DNA of 64,000 nucleotides from Vibrio agarilyticus (lineage in GTDB: Bacteria; Pseudomonadota; Gammaproteobacteria; Enterobacterales; Vibrionaceae), in NCBI RefSeq assembly GCF_012641465.1, contig NZ_JABAIK010000006.1, forward strand, positions 62,001 to 126,000, in the 5' to 3' direction. The stretch's first letter is position 1. Each line of letters opens with the position of its first letter. The position numbers and the translations under genes are program-made. Below are positions 44,675-56,560 of this stretch, one piece after another. The notes beneath the pieces were generated by a model that was given only the letters and a program-made list of their open reading frames with translations, did not search any database and was not told the origin of the DNA.

Positions 44675-47263
44675 TTAAGCGGGCTCTTGAAAGATCACTT
44701 CTTCCGCTTTTTTGGTGTACTGAGCCATTTTATGGAAATTCAAGTAACGATAGGTATCTGCAGCGGTTGCATCTATTTGCTGCGCAAACTCCAGATACTC
44801 CGCTGCGGTTGGGATCTTACCTAAAATCGCACCTACCGCAGCAAGCTCCGCCGACGCCAAGTAAACATTCGCACCATTACCTAATCGGTTGGGGAAGTTA
44901 CGAGTTGAGGTCGAAATGACAGTCGCTTTATCGGCAACTCGAGCTTGGTTACCCATACATAGAGAACATCCCGGCGTTTCAATGCGCACACCAGCGCGGC
45001 CGTAAATGCCATAGTAACCTTCTTCTGTGAGCTGATCGCGATCCATCTTAGTCGGTGGTGCAATCCATAACCGCGTATCAAGCTGCCCTTTGTAATTCTC
45101 AAGCAGCTTACCGGCTGCGCGGAAATGGCCAATGTTGGTCATGCACGAGCCGATAAAGACCTCATCAATAGGCGTGTTTTGAACCTCAGAAAGCAGACGC
45201 GCATCGTCTGGATCGTTTGGCGCGCAAAGGATCGGCTCTTTGATCTCGGCCAAATCAATCTCAATCACATGAGCGTATTCCGCATCGCTGTCAGCTTCCA
45301 TTAATTCAGGATTGGCCAACCACGCTTCCATGGCGCTAATACGACGCTCAATCGTACGGCGATCGCCATACCCTTCAGCGATCATCCACTTAAGCATGGT
45401 GATGTTAGACTGCAGGTACTCTTCAACCGATGCTTGCGACAATTTCACCGTACAACCCGCAGCGCTGCGCTCTGCCGAAGCATCAGACAGCTCAAACGCT
45501 TGCTCAACAGTCAGATGTTCTACGCCTTCAATTTCAAGCACGCGACCTGAAAATTCATTAATTTTACCCGCTTTCTCAACGGTCAGTAGACCTTGCTGAA
45601 TCGCGTAGTAAGGTATGGCATGAACCAAATCACGCAAAGTGATTCCTGGCTGCATCGTGCCTTTAAAACGAACCAAAATCGACTCTGGCATATCTAATGG
45701 CATCACACCTGTGGCTGCAGCAAACGCCACCAGACCAGAACCGGCTGGGAAAGAGATGCCCAGAGGGAAGCGAGTGTGAGAGTCACCACCAGTACCTACG
45801 GTATCAGGCAACAACATGCGGTTTAACCAAGAGTGGATCACGCCATCACCCGGACGCAATGAAACACCACCACGATTCATAATAAAATCAGGTAGCGTAT
45901 GGTGGGTGTTCACATCGACCGGCTTTGGATACGCTGACGTGTGACAGAACGACTGCATCACAAGATCCGCTGAAAAACCCAAACACGCCAGATCTTTCAA
46001 CTCATCACGCGTCATAGGACCTGTGGTATCTTGCGATCCCACAGTGGTCATTTTCGGCTCACAATATTGCCCTGCGCGAACGCCTTCAACCCCACACGCT
46101 TTACCAACCATCTTCTGAGCAAGCGTGTAGCCTTTTGTCGAAGCAGATGGGTCGATAGGTTTTGCAAATAAATCGGTATCTTCAAGGCCAAGAGAAGCGC
46201 GAGCGCGCGTAGTCAGACCTCGGCCTATGATAAGAGGAATACGACCACCAGCGCGAACTTCATCAAGCAGCACTTTGCTTAATGTAAATTCGGCAATGAC
46301 TTCATTATTCTTGCGTACAACCCCTTCGTATGGATAGATATCAATCACATCACCCATATTCATGTTTTGAACATCAAGCTCAATGGGTAACGCGCCGGAA
46401 TCTTCCATAGTGTTGTAGAAAATAGGCGCAATTTTACCGCCCAAGCAGATCCCGCCAGTGCGCTTATTCGGCACAAACGGAATGTCCTCTCCCATAAACC
46501 AAAGTACTGAGTTAGTTGCCGATTTACGCGAAGAGCCCGTCCCCACAACATCGCCAACGTAGGCCAGTGGAATGCCTTCCTCTTGCAGCGCTTCAATCTG
46601 TTTGATTGGACCAACCGTGCCTGGCTCATCAGGGATAATACCATCGCGTTCCATTTTCAACATTGCACGCGCATGGACAGGAATATCTGGGCGTGACCAT
46701 GCATCTGGCGCAGGAGAAAGGTCATCGGTGTTCGTTTCACCGGTAACTTTAAAGACCTTAACTGTGATTTTTTCGGCCACTTTAGGTTTGGCGGTAAACC
46801 ACTGCGCATCGGCCCACGACTGCATCACTTGCTGGGCAAATGGATTGCCGGCTTTCGCTTTCTCTTCAACATCAAAAAACGCATCAAACATCAGCAACGT
46901 ATGCGACAGCGCTTTCGCGGCAATCGCAGCCAAAAGCTCATCATCAAGCAAGTCAACCAGTGGCGCAATGTTATAACCGCCTTGCATAGTGCCCAGCAGT
47001 TCAGCGGCTTTTTCACGGCTGACTAACGGAGAGCTGACTTCGCCTTTGGCGACTGCGGTCAGAAAACCCGCTTTCACATACGCGGCTTCATCAACGCCAG
47101 GTGGAATACGATTTTCAAGCAGGTCAAGAATGACACTTTCTTCACCTTGTGGGGGATTTTTGAGTAGCTCAACCAAACCAGCGACTTGTTCTGCGTCTAG
47201 TGGTTTGGGGACAACTCCTTCAGCGGCACGCTCTGCGACGTGTTTACGATAGGCTTCAAGCAC
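44675..47263 (-). CDS. acnB: Aconitate hydratase B / 2-methylisocitrate dehydratase
   Basis: Major TCA-cycle aconitase, 862 residues, carrying one [4Fe-4S] cluster. Starts [22 protein letters not shown], the HEAT-like domain unique to AcnB. The swivelling domain follows ([22 protein letters not shown]), then the catalytic part with ligand cysteines in the GSCMTN region and [12 protein letters not shown]. The length matches E. coli AcnB (865). In iron starvation apo-AcnB also binds mRNAs in E. coli. Monocistronic, with a clear terminator. Confidence 0.98.
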   Translation of the reverse strand: MLEAYRKHVAERAAEGVVPKPLDAEQVAGLVELLKNPPQGEESVILDLLENRIPPGVDEAAYVKAGFLTAVAKGEVSSPLVSREKAAELLGTMQGGYNIAPLVDLLDDELLAAIAAKALSHTLLMFDAFFDVEEKAKAGNPFAQQVMQSWADAQWFTAKPKVAEKITVKVFKVTGETNTDDLSPAPDAWSRPDIPVHARAMLKMERDGIIPDEPGTVGPIKQIEALQEEGIPLAYVGDVVGTGSSRKSATNSVLWFMGEDIPFVPNKRTGGICLGGKIAPIFYNTMEDSGALPIELDVQNMNMGDVIDIYPYEGVVRKNNEVIAEFTLSKVLLDEVRAGGRIPLIIGRGLTTRARASLGLEDTDLFAKPIDPSASTKGYTLAQKMVGKACGVEGVRAGQYCEPKMTTVGSQDTTGPMTRDELKDLACLGFSADLVMQSFCHTSAYPKPVDVNTHHTLPDFIMNRGGVSLRPGDGVIHSWLNRMLLPDTVGTGGDSHTRFPLGISFPAGSGLVAFAAATGVMPLDMPESILVRFKGTMQPGITLRDLVHAIPYYAIQQGLLTVEKAGKINEFSGRVLEIEGVEHLTVEQAFELSDASAERSAAGCTVKLSQASVEEYLQSNITMLKWMIAEGYGDRRTIERRISAMEAWLANPELMEADSDAEYAHVIEIDLAEIKEPILCAPNDPDDARLLSEVQNTPIDEVFIGSCMTNIGHFRAAGKLLENYKGQLDTRLWIAPPTKMDRDQLTEEGYYGIYGRAGVRIETPGCSLCMGNQARVADKATVISTSTRNFPNRLGNGANVYLASAELAAVGAILGKIPTAAEYLEFAQQIDATAADTYRYLNFHKMAQYTKKAEEVIFQEPA

Positions 47264-47548
47264 GACTTATTCCTCTCATTGCGGTTCCCTTAGCGTATTG
47301 CTCGAGAACATCCTTGGAAATTTGGCTCTCCATTGCCGTACATACCGTGCAGATCACTCCAATACTTTGCGGTGACGATCCTCACTTGCTACCAAGGCGT
47401 CATCGCGAAGTTCACTGTGTGATACATGGCGTGGAAGAGGCCAATCAGTGGCGCATAGCATAGCAAGTTTAACTTGAAATTAAAATCTCACCATCTTGAC
47501 CAACATAGCAAGTTAGACCGAAAGTACTAGGCAAAAGAGTCCTAAAGA

Positions 47549-49924
47549 TCAGCGAAATGAGGTACCAATAATAAGGTAAACCGCATCAAGGTTTTGCTCT
47601 GTGCGACCATAAGCCAGCACCACAGGGCCAATTGGTGAGTCAATGCCAGTGAACACCGAAGAAGCCAAATAGAGTGGTGCATTGGACAGGTTTAAATCTG
47701 TGTCAGACCAAACACCGCCATACTCAATCGATGCGCCAAGATAAACCGGCGCTTCAAATAGGCCAAAGTCGTTATCAAACCAACGGTAGCGATACTCAAG
47801 ACTCGTAAAGAATTTGTTTTGACCAATCAAACTGTTACGCGGAATTCCCGATAAATTCAAAAAGCCACCAATTGATTTGGGATCAAGCGGCACATAGGCA
47901 TTTTTGCTTTTCACCACTTCATATTCACCATGCCCGACCAAAGTATGACGCGAAAATGTGCGCGCAACCTTGGCCGCCAAGGTAATTTCCGTCACGGTAT
48001 CACGAACTATCTCACCATCGACATTGCTGGAAAAAATCGCCGGACTGTCGTCATGAGACAGCAGCACTTCGGCGTTGAAATACTGCCCTGTCGAAGGCAG
48101 CAAAAAACTGTCTAAGTTATCAAATCGATAACGCGCAAACGCACCGATGCGCTTGTAGCTGTTGCGTCCTGCAGATTGAACATTGGTGTATTCAATAAAG
48201 CCATCGTTATAACGTGTACCGAGCTGATACTCTTGCCATGGCGCAGGCTGATACCCTATGGCTAACTCGGCAATTGTCTGATTGTAGGTGATAGGAAAAT
48301 AATCATAAGCGGCCTCTAGCGGCGGGTTATCAAACCCATCAATTGGCACGCTGCGTTTGGTTGAGCTGTAACCAAGTCGCCCACTCGTAAACCAGTCGGG
48401 CTGAGTAAACAGCGGCACAAACAGCTCAGCGTCCGCGTGTTTATCAGTGCCCATCTCTAAATTAAGTAGCAGCTCCGCGCCCATAATACCGATATCACTA
48501 TAAAGGGCTGAAGTCCCAAGACCATACTGGCTATCGGTATTAAAGTCGTCTTCGAGAAAGAAACGAAAATTGAGATAACTCGGCCCCCAAGATTTCTCTT
48601 CCACCGCGACCACCAGCTGCTTTTCACCACTGTCACTGGGTTCAAAGCGGTACGTGATGCGCTCAAAACGGTCTAATGCGTACAGGGCTTCAATTTTTTC
48701 CTCGATGGCCTCATCAGGCCAAGCGCGCCCTGCGGTCAATTGCAGATGGTTGTTGAGCCACTCATCGCTAAAATGCGTTGAATTTTCTAATACGACACGG
48801 TCAATGACCGCACTCTCATTGCGCTCTAACGCTCTGCGCTGACGCAATTTTTGATTTTGATAGGCTTGATAATCCGCTGGCGTTAAAGCGTAACGCGCCA
48901 ACGCGGCTTGATTCTGATAAGCGATTTGATAGCCCGCATCAAAGGCCTCTGTCATACGGTCAAATTCGGTGGTCTCCATCGAGCCCACTTCGGGTTTTAA
49001 GTACACATCGTCTTGAGTCAAGGTTGCCGCTTGCTCTGCTGTGCTGCGCCGCACCATAAAATTAGACAGTTGGTCAGCAACCACAAACAAGCTGGTAAAA
49101 TCTTGTTTTTTCTTATAATCAGTACTGATATCAACCGCAATGACGTGATCTGCCCCCATGTCACGCGCGACATCGACCGGCATATTATTGATAACACCGC
49201 CATCAACCAATAAGGTGCCTTGAAGCTCATAAGGCGGTAGAGCGCCGGGAACCGACATACTGGCCATCATGGCATCAACAAGGTAGCCATTATCAATCAC
49301 CACCTCTTCAAGCGCCAAAATATCGGTGGCAACCGAGCGAAACGGCACCGCAAGTTGATCAAATGAACTCAGCGCGGGAAGATTGCCCGTGGTGTGACGC
49401 AAAATGCGCAACATGTTTTGCCCCTGCACAACCCCTCGAGGCGCCTCAGCTGAATTAAGGTTAATCCCTAAATCCGTTCGCAGTTGAAAACGATCTTCAT
49501 TTTCCTTATCACGAATGCGGCGCTCACCTCGTGATACTCTGTCACGATAGCCTTGATTCCAGTCAACCTCTTCAATAAAGCGCTCAATTTCGCTCGCGCT
49601 CATGCCTGTCGCGTACAAGCCGCCTACAAACGCGCCCATGCTAGTGCCGGTAACGTAATCAACTGGTATCCGCATCTCTTCAAGCGCTTTAAGCACCCCG
49701 ATATGAGCGGCGCCTTTCGCGCCGCCACCGGCGAGTACGAGAGCAATGCTCCCGCGTGGACTCATATCGCTCAATGATGTCGAATCGCTCTGGGCAATAA
49801 GCGGCGTTGCACATAACGTGGCAAAAGCCGGCAAGCATAGCGCCGTCATGCCACGACGTATCCATGCCATGAACGGTTTACGAGAAGAGTTACTACGTTG
49901 CGACACACTGACATCCACAACCAT
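47549..49924 (-). CDS. Patatin-like phospholipase with POTRA and beta-barrel (type Vd autotransporter)
   Basis: A 791-residue predicted outer-membrane/secreted lipase. Signal peptide cleaved near ATPLIA (44). The patatin domain (about 58-350) has oxyanion motif GGGAKGAAHIG, nucleophile Ser95 in GTSMG and catalytic Asp241 in VDGGVINNMPVD. A POTRA-like region (about 375-450) and a C-terminal BamA/Omp85-type barrel end in an aromatic/Phe-Arg tail (IIGTSFR). The architecture equals PlpD of Pseudomonas aeruginosa and FplA of Fusobacterium. The ribosome site AAGGA supports the start. Its natural substrate and whether the patatin domain is released are unknown. Confidence 0.88.
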   Translation of the reverse strand: MVVDVSVSQRSNSSRKPFMAWIRRGMTALCLPAFATLCATPLIAQSDSTSLSDMSPRGSIALVLAGGGAKGAAHIGVLKALEEMRIPVDYVTGTSMGAFVGGLYATGMSASEIERFIEEVDWNQGYRDRVSRGERRIRDKENEDRFQLRTDLGINLNSAEAPRGVVQGQNMLRILRHTTGNLPALSSFDQLAVPFRSVATDILALEEVVIDNGYLVDAMMASMSVPGALPPYELQGTLLVDGGVINNMPVDVARDMGADHVIAVDISTDYKKKQDFTSLFVVADQLSNFMVRRSTAEQAATLTQDDVYLKPEVGSMETTEFDRMTEAFDAGYQIAYQNQAALARYALTPADYQAYQNQKLRQRRALERNESAVIDRVVLENSTHFSDEWLNNHLQLTAGRAWPDEAIEEKIEALYALDRFERITYRFEPSDSGEKQLVVAVEEKSWGPSYLNFRFFLEDDFNTDSQYGLGTSALYSDIGIMGAELLLNLEMGTDKHADAELFVPLFTQPDWFTSGRLGYSSTKRSVPIDGFDNPPLEAAYDYFPITYNQTIAELAIGYQPAPWQEYQLGTRYNDGFIEYTNVQSAGRNSYKRIGAFARYRFDNLDSFLLPSTGQYFNAEVLLSHDDSPAIFSSNVDGEIVRDTVTEITLAAKVARTFSRHTLVGHGEYEVVKSKNAYVPLDPKSIGGFLNLSGIPRNSLIGQNKFFTSLEYRYRWFDNDFGLFEAPVYLGASIEYGGVWSDTDLNLSNAPLYLASSVFTGIDSPIGPVVLAYGRTEQNLDAVYLIIGTSFR

Positions 49925-49951
49925 TGAGCATCCTTATCAATTGAGCCTTAC

Positions 49952-50093
49952 TATACCCAAACAACTTGAAGATGCAGCTAGGCCACAAGCGAGCAAAGCC
50001 TCTGAGCACTTCGTGAACATAGATGAACTATGCGAGCGCCAATCCCTTACTTTGTTAAAGAAAGGCGCTACAACGTTAAGTAGGACGGATATA
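49952..50093. repeat. ERIC-like imperfect palindromic repeat, copy 1
   Basis: A 142-base element starting TATACCCAAACAACTTGAAG and ending in a GGATATA version of the GGGTATA terminus. It is closely similar in sequence, length and direction to copy 2 at 61181-61322. Termini and the inner CTTGAAGATGCAG...CAAC resemble the ERIC family known from Enterobacteria and Vibrio. Confidence 0.8.
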
Positions 50094-50158
50094 TGCATTC
50101 TGAGATGTGTATTATGTACCTGAAACCCCACACCGCTTCAAGTAAGACAACCTATTGA

Positions 50159-52537
50159 TTACCAACTCAATAACTTATCAATCCAGCTTGCTTGCTTATC
50201 GCATCGCTGCTGCCATTGGCCGCTATTGTCCCACACTGGCAGTTTGTAGCGATTGTTACAATCCAAAGTCAGTCCTCCAGTGGTCGTGGCACGAAACCCC
50301 ACGGTTGCTATCTGTTTTGGCCAAGGCAACACCAAAGGTTGAGGCGTGCGCAAGCTTAGATAATCGTGATACACCCGCAGCGCGCCGGAAGAGCCCGTCA
50401 ATTTGATCGGTTGATTATCATCTCGGCCAAGCCAAACCGTGGTCACTTCTCTGCCATCCACCCCGACAAACCAGCTGTCGCGGTTATCATTGGTGGTGCC
50501 GGTTTTCCCTGCCAGTGCCGCCCAAGCAAACTGACCTTGAAGATACCGCGCGGTACCATCAACAACCCCTTGTTTTAACGCATAAGTCGTTAGCCACGCG
50601 GCTTGCTCACTCACCGCTTGTTCCGTCTGCAGCGTCGCGCGATAAATCACCTTTTCGTTATCAACCACCGCGCGTAACGCGGTCAATGGCGCTTTTTGCC
50701 CCGAGTTGGTGAGGGTCTGATACATTTGCGCCACTTCTAATGGCGTGAGTGAAAATGCCCCAAGAAACATGGCTGGTACTGGGCGAATTTCATCGCGCTG
50801 CACGCCGAGCTGTTCAAGCGTGTCAATCACGCTATCCATGCCTAAGGTTAACCCCAAGCGCACAACAGGCACGTTAAGCGAAGTGGCAAGTGCTTGAGTT
50901 AATGAAACTTCACCGCGATACTGACGATCGTAATTTCTCGGCGTCCAAACCGAACCTTTGCTTCCCTGCACTGTGAGTGGTGTATCTTGCAGCGTAGTGG
51001 CCAAATCGTAATGCGCAGGATTGGATAACGCGGTCAGATAAACGGCAGGCTTAACCAAAGAGCCGATAGGACGCGAGGCGTTTAGCGCTCGGTTAAAACC
51101 ATCGAAACTGGTGTTTTTGCCGCCCACCATAGCGCGGATCTCACCAGTGTGGCGGTCAACGGCAACGGCCGCAGCTTCCAGTTTATCACCCGCCGTTTTG
51201 GCCAATTGCGGGATCTTACGTTCAATCGCCCGCTCAAGCTGAGCTTGAGAGACAGGATCGAGGGAAGTAAACAGCCGTAGCCCTTGCTGCGCTTGAAACG
51301 CACGACCCACCTTTTGTTTTAGCTCGATGCGCAGCTGCTCAAAATACGCGGGTTGACGTGAGGCAATGCGTGGTTTTTTCAATACATCAAGGGGCCTTGA
51401 TGCGGCTTGATCAAACTCACTGGCCGTAAGCAGGCCGTGCTGCATCATCAAGCGCAGCACTAAATCACGTCGCGTTTGCGCGCGCTCAGGGTAGCGCACA
51501 GGGTTATAGTAAGAGGGGCCTTTGATCATGCCCACCAACAGTGCCAATTGATCCACGCGCAGCTCTTGTACTGGCTGACCAAAATAGTAACGCGCCGCCA
51601 AACCAAAACCGTGCACCGCTTGGTTGCCACTTTGCCCAAGGTAGACCTCGTTAAGATACACTTCCAACAGCTTATCTTTGCTGTAGCGGTAATCCAAAAT
51701 CAGCGCAATAAACGCCTCTCGCACTTTGCGCCAAAGCGTACGCTCTTGAGTTAAAAAGAGGTTTTTGGCGAGCTGCTGCGTTAAGGTGCTGCCACCTTGA
51801 ACTGTACGTCCCGCTTTTAAGTTCACCACTAAGGCTCGAGCAATCGCCATCGGGGCGACGCCGTCATGCTGATAAAAGTCCCGATCTTCGGTAACAAGCA
51901 ATGCATCAACCATCACCTCCGGAAACTCTTCTCGGCGCAGATAGAGCCTCTGCTCATCAACACTTTCCAGCATGCCAAGCATCTTAGGTTCAATACGCAA
52001 CTGAGCGTGGTCGCCGTTTGATCCCAAGGATTGAATTCGCGCCAAACCCAACGCATCAAAATGAAGCATGACATGCCGGCTTGGCTCTGGCCCGTCTTCA
52101 AAATCAAAGGGACGACGGATCAACTCAATTTTGCTTGATGAGGCGGAATATTCACCAGGATAGCGCGGCTGAGCCACTTTACGATAATTGAGCGCATCCA
52201 ACTCACTGCGTAGCTCGGCAAGTGTTAATCCCTGCCCCGGTGTTAGCGTTAGCACACGAGCATAAACCACCGTTGGCAAATCAAACAACGCACCATCAAA
52301 TCGCTCTTTGACAACGCTATTAAGATAAATCCCGATAAACAGCAGCAAAGCGACCGCAGCTAACGTCCCCTTCCAAGCGAGACTCCACAAAAAGGCGCCA
52401 AGACGTCGGCTACGTGACACAGGCTTAGTCTGTTTCGATGAGCTTGTTTTACGACGACGTGGCTTAGGCGCTTTATCGCCTGGCACATTTTTTTTCGTCG
52501 TCGCTTTTTTTCCACGTTGTGGTTCGTTCTTCGCCAT
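50159..52537 (-). CDS. mrcB: Bifunctional penicillin-binding protein 1B
   Basis: Cell-wall synthase of 792 residues. A basic cytoplasmic tail and one membrane segment (about 47-72) precede the UB2H-like region. The GT51 glycosyltransferase has catalytic Glu217 in TEDRDFYQHDGV and QGGSTLTQQLAKNLFL. The transpeptidase has SxxK S493-K496 in GSLVKP and KTG in AGKTGTTNDNRDSW. Polymerises and cross-links peptidoglycan with lipoprotein activator LpoB. Its ATG overlaps the hrpB stop by one base (TAATG), so they share a transcript. Confidence 0.97.
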   Translation of the reverse strand: MAKNEPQRGKKATTKKNVPGDKAPKPRRRKTSSSKQTKPVSRSRRLGAFLWSLAWKGTLAAVALLLFIGIYLNSVVKERFDGALFDLPTVVYARVLTLTPGQGLTLAELRSELDALNYRKVAQPRYPGEYSASSSKIELIRRPFDFEDGPEPSRHVMLHFDALGLARIQSLGSNGDHAQLRIEPKMLGMLESVDEQRLYLRREEFPEVMVDALLVTEDRDFYQHDGVAPMAIARALVVNLKAGRTVQGGSTLTQQLAKNLFLTQERTLWRKVREAFIALILDYRYSKDKLLEVYLNEVYLGQSGNQAVHGFGLAARYYFGQPVQELRVDQLALLVGMIKGPSYYNPVRYPERAQTRRDLVLRLMMQHGLLTASEFDQAASRPLDVLKKPRIASRQPAYFEQLRIELKQKVGRAFQAQQGLRLFTSLDPVSQAQLERAIERKIPQLAKTAGDKLEAAAVAVDRHTGEIRAMVGGKNTSFDGFNRALNASRPIGSLVKPAVYLTALSNPAHYDLATTLQDTPLTVQGSKGSVWTPRNYDRQYRGEVSLTQALATSLNVPVVRLGLTLGMDSVIDTLEQLGVQRDEIRPVPAMFLGAFSLTPLEVAQMYQTLTNSGQKAPLTALRAVVDNEKVIYRATLQTEQAVSEQAAWLTTYALKQGVVDGTARYLQGQFAWAALAGKTGTTNDNRDSWFVGVDGREVTTVWLGRDDNQPIKLTGSSGALRVYHDYLSLRTPQPLVLPWPKQIATVGFRATTTGGLTLDCNNRYKLPVWDNSGQWQQRCDKQASWIDKLLSW

Positions 52538-55083
52538 TACTCTTTTCCGCTCGCGCGCGTCATTTGTCGTTTGGTTTGTGTAGTCGGTTGATGGGTGGCG
52601 GGATCATCCGGCCACACATGTTTGGGATAACGCCCTTTCATCTCTTTTTGCACTTCTTTGTAGCTACCTGCCCAAAAGCTTGCCAAATCACGTGTCACTT
52701 GCAAGGGACGCATCGCGGGTGACAATAACTCAACCACAACCGCTTGGCGCTGCTTCGCAATCAAAGGCGATGTTTGCTCACCAAACATCTCTTGCATTCG
52801 CACCGACAATTTCGGCGCGCCATCCAACTGATAGTGAATTCGATGTCGATTTCCCGTAGCCAAGGTGTAGTGGGTTGGCAGCCATTGATTGATGTGCTGA
52901 TTAAGCGGCCACCCTAAATATGCGTCAAGCATTTGAGTTACATCCAGCTGTTGCAACTGCTTCACTGAGCGGATGTTTTGCAAATAGGGCGCCAACCAAA
53001 CCTCAAGTGAATCCAATAGCCCCTGTTCAGAACAATCGGGCCAAGGCTCTTCCGTCAGCCACACACTCGCACAGCAAATTCGCGTACGTAATGCGTTTGC
53101 ACTATCACTCCAAGGCAAAGCATCAAGGCCAACACGCCGCACATAATTGAGCAGAGCTTGGCTCATTTGCGCTGCATTTGGCGCTTGCCCATCGCGTTTG
53201 CGCACTACCAACTCACCAATGCGCCATTGACACTGTGAGACCAAAACGCCACGCGCGTCATCCCAATCAACGTAATCGACTTGCTGAAATAGATGAGCAA
53301 AATGGTGTTCCAGCGCGTCGATATCCAATGCGGCTGCCAATTTTATCTCACTTGCATTGCCCTGACTGCGCATCAAATCGACCGCGACCAAATAGTCACA
53401 GTCTGCCAAATGACTCTCTTGCTGTATTTGCCCGCCGTGCCCGTTAGCCAGCAAAAAGCGGCCGCTTTGCTGCACGCGGCGCTGAGCGATTCGATCGGGA
53501 AATGCCAACGCCAAAACGAGCGCCATCTCTGTTGCTTGCACATTTTGCAGCGAAAAACTATGCCCAAGCGCGCGAGCTAAGTGCTGCGCGCGGCGCTGCC
53601 ATATGCGTCCCATCGACGTTCGGCTGTGCTGCCAGTTGTGCAAGCTGTGGCTTAAATCACTCACTTGACGCTCGGGCTCCTCAAAGATTGCCGCAGCCGC
53701 CAAAGCCGCATCAAGCCAATGATGAGAACGAAACGAAGCCGATTGCGCGTCCAGTAACATGGCCGCCAAACGTGGCTCGCAGCCCAGCGCATGCGCAGCG
53801 CGGCCTTTTTCGGTTAGTTGACCTTCATTATCAATCAGTTGCAATGAATGCAGCAGCTGTTTTGCTTGCGCAATTGCCGCCATCGGTGGTGTATCTAACC
53901 AGCGCAATTGGTTGATATCAGACGCGCCCCACTGCAACAGCTCCAACATCAAAGACGCCAAATCCGATTGAACAATCTCAGGGCTGGCCACTTTCGGCTG
54001 CTGCTGAAACTGGGTTTCACTATACAGGCGAACGCACAGGCCATCGGCCACACGGCCTGCACGACCGGCGCGTTGAATTGCCGAAGACTGCGCAATGCGC
54101 ACCTGCTCAAGTCGCGTTAGCCCGGTTTTAACATCAAACCGCGCCACACGTTCAAGTCCAGAGTCCACCACAATACCAATGCCTTCAATAGTGAGTGAGG
54201 TTTCAGCAATATTGGTCGCCAGCACAACTTTGCGCTCTCCTGCGGCAGTAACTGCGATAGCTTGCTGCTGCTCAGCCAAGGAAAGCTGACCATATAAGGG
54301 GTTAATCTTAATTGAATTCGCAAAAGCGGGCTCTTGCTCTTCCAACCAAAGCGTTAATCGCTCCGCCGTTTGACGAATGGCACTGACACCAGGCAAAAAG
54401 GCCAAGATAGAGCCTGCTTCTTGCCTTAATAAGGTACTGATGGTTTTAAACATTGCGTCAGGCAATCGCTGATTCACCGCTAGCGGCTGATAACGCTGCT
54501 CAACGGCAAAACTGCGCCCACTTGATGCCACAAACGCCGCGTTGGGCAACAATGTCGCCAACGCCGTTTCATCTAAGGTTGCCGACATGACCACTAGCTT
54601 GAGATCAGGGCGAAACACCTCTTGCACCTCAATGCTGAGCGCCAAAGCCAGATCCGCATGCAAACTGCGCTCATGGTATTCATCAAAAATCAGCATAGCG
54701 ACACCGCTCAGCTCAGGGTCTGCCTGCAGCAATCGCGTCATAACGCCTTCTGTCACTATCTCGAGCTGCGTGTTATCACTGACCTTAGTCTCGCCGCGCA
54801 ACCGGTAGCCAACCCGCTCGCCCACTGTCTCTCCCAACTGTGTTGCCAAGTAGTGAGCAATCGAACGCGCCGCCAAACGCCGAGGTTCCAACATGATGAT
54901 CTTTCCGCCAAGCGACTGGCTCAAAAGCAGTTGCAATGGAAAGTGAGTGGATTTACCAGCGCCGGGATCGGCTTTGAGGATCAATTGGCAATGCGAGGCC
55001 AATGCGGCCATGATGTCGGGCATCACCGCCTGAATGGGCAGTTGTGACAAGAGGAGCACCTTATGGTCTAATAATGCTTCCAT
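52537..55083 (-). CDS. hrpB: ATP-dependent helicase HrpB
   Basis: DEAH/RHA-type helicase of 848 residues. Walker A is ADPGAGKST, the DEAH motif variant is FDEYHERS, then SAT, the C-terminal helicase motifs ([20 protein letters not shown]), a helicase-associated domain and the HrpB C-terminal domain ([30 protein letters not shown]). RNA targets are unknown. The start is uncertain: ATG 55083 has a distant GGAG, and a GTG eight codons downstream is also possible. Divergent from sfsA, only 20 bases apart. Confidence 0.95.
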   Translation of the reverse strand: MEALLDHKVLLLSQLPIQAVMPDIMAALASHCQLILKADPGAGKSTHFPLQLLLSQSLGGKIIMLEPRRLAARSIAHYLATQLGETVGERVGYRLRGETKVSDNTQLEIVTEGVMTRLLQADPELSGVAMLIFDEYHERSLHADLALALSIEVQEVFRPDLKLVVMSATLDETALATLLPNAAFVASSGRSFAVEQRYQPLAVNQRLPDAMFKTISTLLRQEAGSILAFLPGVSAIRQTAERLTLWLEEQEPAFANSIKINPLYGQLSLAEQQQAIAVTAAGERKVVLATNIAETSLTIEGIGIVVDSGLERVARFDVKTGLTRLEQVRIAQSSAIQRAGRAGRVADGLCVRLYSETQFQQQPKVASPEIVQSDLASLMLELLQWGASDINQLRWLDTPPMAAIAQAKQLLHSLQLIDNEGQLTEKGRAAHALGCEPRLAAMLLDAQSASFRSHHWLDAALAAAAIFEEPERQVSDLSHSLHNWQHSRTSMGRIWQRRAQHLARALGHSFSLQNVQATEMALVLALAFPDRIAQRRVQQSGRFLLANGHGGQIQQESHLADCDYLVAVDLMRSQGNASEIKLAAALDIDALEHHFAHLFQQVDYVDWDDARGVLVSQCQWRIGELVVRKRDGQAPNAAQMSQALLNYVRRVGLDALPWSDSANALRTRICCASVWLTEEPWPDCSEQGLLDSLEVWLAPYLQNIRSVKQLQQLDVTQMLDAYLGWPLNQHINQWLPTHYTLATGNRHRIHYQLDGAPKLSVRMQEMFGEQTSPLIAKQRQAVVVELLSPAMRPLQVTRDLASFWAGSYKEVQKEMKGRYPKHVWPDDPATHQPTTQTKRQMTRASGKE

Positions 55084-55103
55084 TGTACTGGAAATCTCCG
55101 CGA

Positions 55104-55814
55104 ATGCATTTCAAACCCGAACTCGAGCGCGCGATTTTACGCCAGCGCTATAAACGCTTTTTAGCCGATGTCACTCTCGCTGACGGCACTCTGACCACGA
55201 TACACTGCGCCAATACGGGTGCCATGACTGGTTGCGCAACACCGGGGGATACGGTGTGGTACTCGCGCTCAGACAACCTTAAGCGTAAGTATCCCTTAAG
55301 TTGGGAACTCACCGAGACGGCAAGGGGTGACACCATTTGTGTCAATACCGCGCGCGCCAATCCGCTAGTGGTTGAGGCAATTAATGCTGAACAGATCCCT
55401 GAGCTCATGGGGTATGACCAACTTCGCACCGAAGTAAAATATGGCGAAGAAAATAGTCGAATTGATATCTTACTCAGCGCAAAGCACAAGCCAGCATGCT
55501 ATATAGAAGTCAAAAGCGTCACCTTGCTCGATGCTGAAAAGCACGGACAAGGTTATTTTCCTGATGCGGTGACCACTCGCGGCCAAAAACACCTGCGAGA
55601 GCTCACAGAAATGGCAAGTAATGGATGTAGAGCGGTACTTTTTTTCGCGGTTTTGCACACTGGCATTGAAAATGTATCAGCGGCCCACCATATCGACGCC
55701 GAATATTCACAATTACTCAAAAAAGCGCAACAGGCCGGAGTAGAAATTCTATGTTACAAAGCCACCTTGACTCGTAACCAAATCAAACTCGAACAAAAAT
55801 TGCCGTTTATCTAA
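55104..55814 (+). CDS. sfsA: SfsA family nuclease/DNA-binding protein
   Basis: Protein of 236 residues from the start at 55104 ([12 protein letters not shown]), close to the 234 of E. coli. Earlier in-frame ATGs at 55044 and 55074 would give an extension without family similarity that overlaps the hrpB 5' end. Motifs: [43 protein letters not shown] and [17 protein letters not shown]. First described as a sugar-fermentation stimulation protein; the fold is nuclease-like and the function is poorly defined. Confidence 0.93.
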   Translation: MHFKPELERAILRQRYKRFLADVTLADGTLTTIHCANTGAMTGCATPGDTVWYSRSDNLKRKYPLSWELTETARGDTICVNTARANPLVVEAINAEQIPELMGYDQLRTEVKYGEENSRIDILLSAKHKPACYIEVKSVTLLDAEKHGQGYFPDAVTTRGQKHLRELTEMASNGCRAVLFFAVLHTGIENVSAAHHIDAEYSQLLKKAQQAGVEILCYKATLTRNQIKLEQKLPFI

Positions 55815-55996
55815 ACCCAGTGCGCAACAGCAATTTGTGAGGCAGATTCAGTCATTAAATCGAATTCGATGACGTTTTACTGATAACGCCAAGAAGTTTG
55901 AAGGGAGTATTTGCCAGCCTCGGTCCTTTCTGATATAGATACCCGCCTTAAAATTGACTGCAAAGCAGTTGACTGGGTGTAAGTAGGAGATGCTGT

Positions 55997-56443
55997 ATGC
56001 CAGAAACTAAGAAAAAATCGCTAGGCATCCTAGCCATTGCCGGAGTGGAACCGTACCAAGAAAAACCAGGTGAAGAATACATGTCACCGGTGCAATTGGA
56101 CCACTTCCGTAAAATTTTACAAGCTTGGCGTAATCAGCTTCGTGAAGAAGTCGATACCACTGTACAACATATGCGTGATGAAGCGGCTAACTTCCCTGAT
56201 CCGGTTGACCGTGCGTCACAAGAAGAAGAGTTCAGCCTTGAGCTACGCAACCGCGATCGCGAACGCCGTTTGATCAAGAAAATCGAAAAAACCCTCGACA
56301 AAATTGAAGAGGACGATTTCGGTTTCTGTGATTCTTGTGGTGTTGAAATTGGCATTCGTCGCCTTGAAGCGCGACCTACGGCTGATTTGTGTATCGACTG
56401 CAAAACGCTTGCTGAAATCAAAGAAAAACAGATGCAAGGCTAA
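55997..56443 (+). CDS. dksA: RNA polymerase-binding transcription factor DksA
   Basis: Secondary-channel regulator that acts with ppGpp to inhibit rRNA promoters and activate biosynthesis. The 148 residues (E. coli 151) contain a coiled coil with the tip motif [12 protein letters not shown] and a four-cysteine zinc finger (CDSCGVEIG...CIDC). The dksA-gluQ-pcnB-folK-panB-panC order is conserved in gammaproteobacteria. A terminator follows. Confidence 0.98.
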   Translation: MPETKKKSLGILAIAGVEPYQEKPGEEYMSPVQLDHFRKILQAWRNQLREEVDTTVQHMRDEAANFPDPVDRASQEEEFSLELRNRDRERRLIKKIEKTLDKIEEDDFGFCDSCGVEIGIRRLEARPTADLCIDCKTLAEIKEKQMQG

Positions 56444-56505
56444 ACCGCCGAGCAGTGATTGGGGTGAGTGGCCTGCTTTTTTGGTTGCTACGACCCATAA
56501 TATTT

Positions 56506-56527
56506 AGGGAGCCTTGGCTCCCTTTTT
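56506..56527 (+). terminator. Terminator of dksA
   Basis: AGGGAGC-CTTG-GCTCCCT with five Ts, 63 bases after the dksA stop and 34 bases before gluQ. Partial read-through may feed gluQ, as in E. coli. Confidence 0.85.
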
Positions 56528-56560
56528 CATGTGCTGTCGATAGACAGTGACGGAGTCTTA

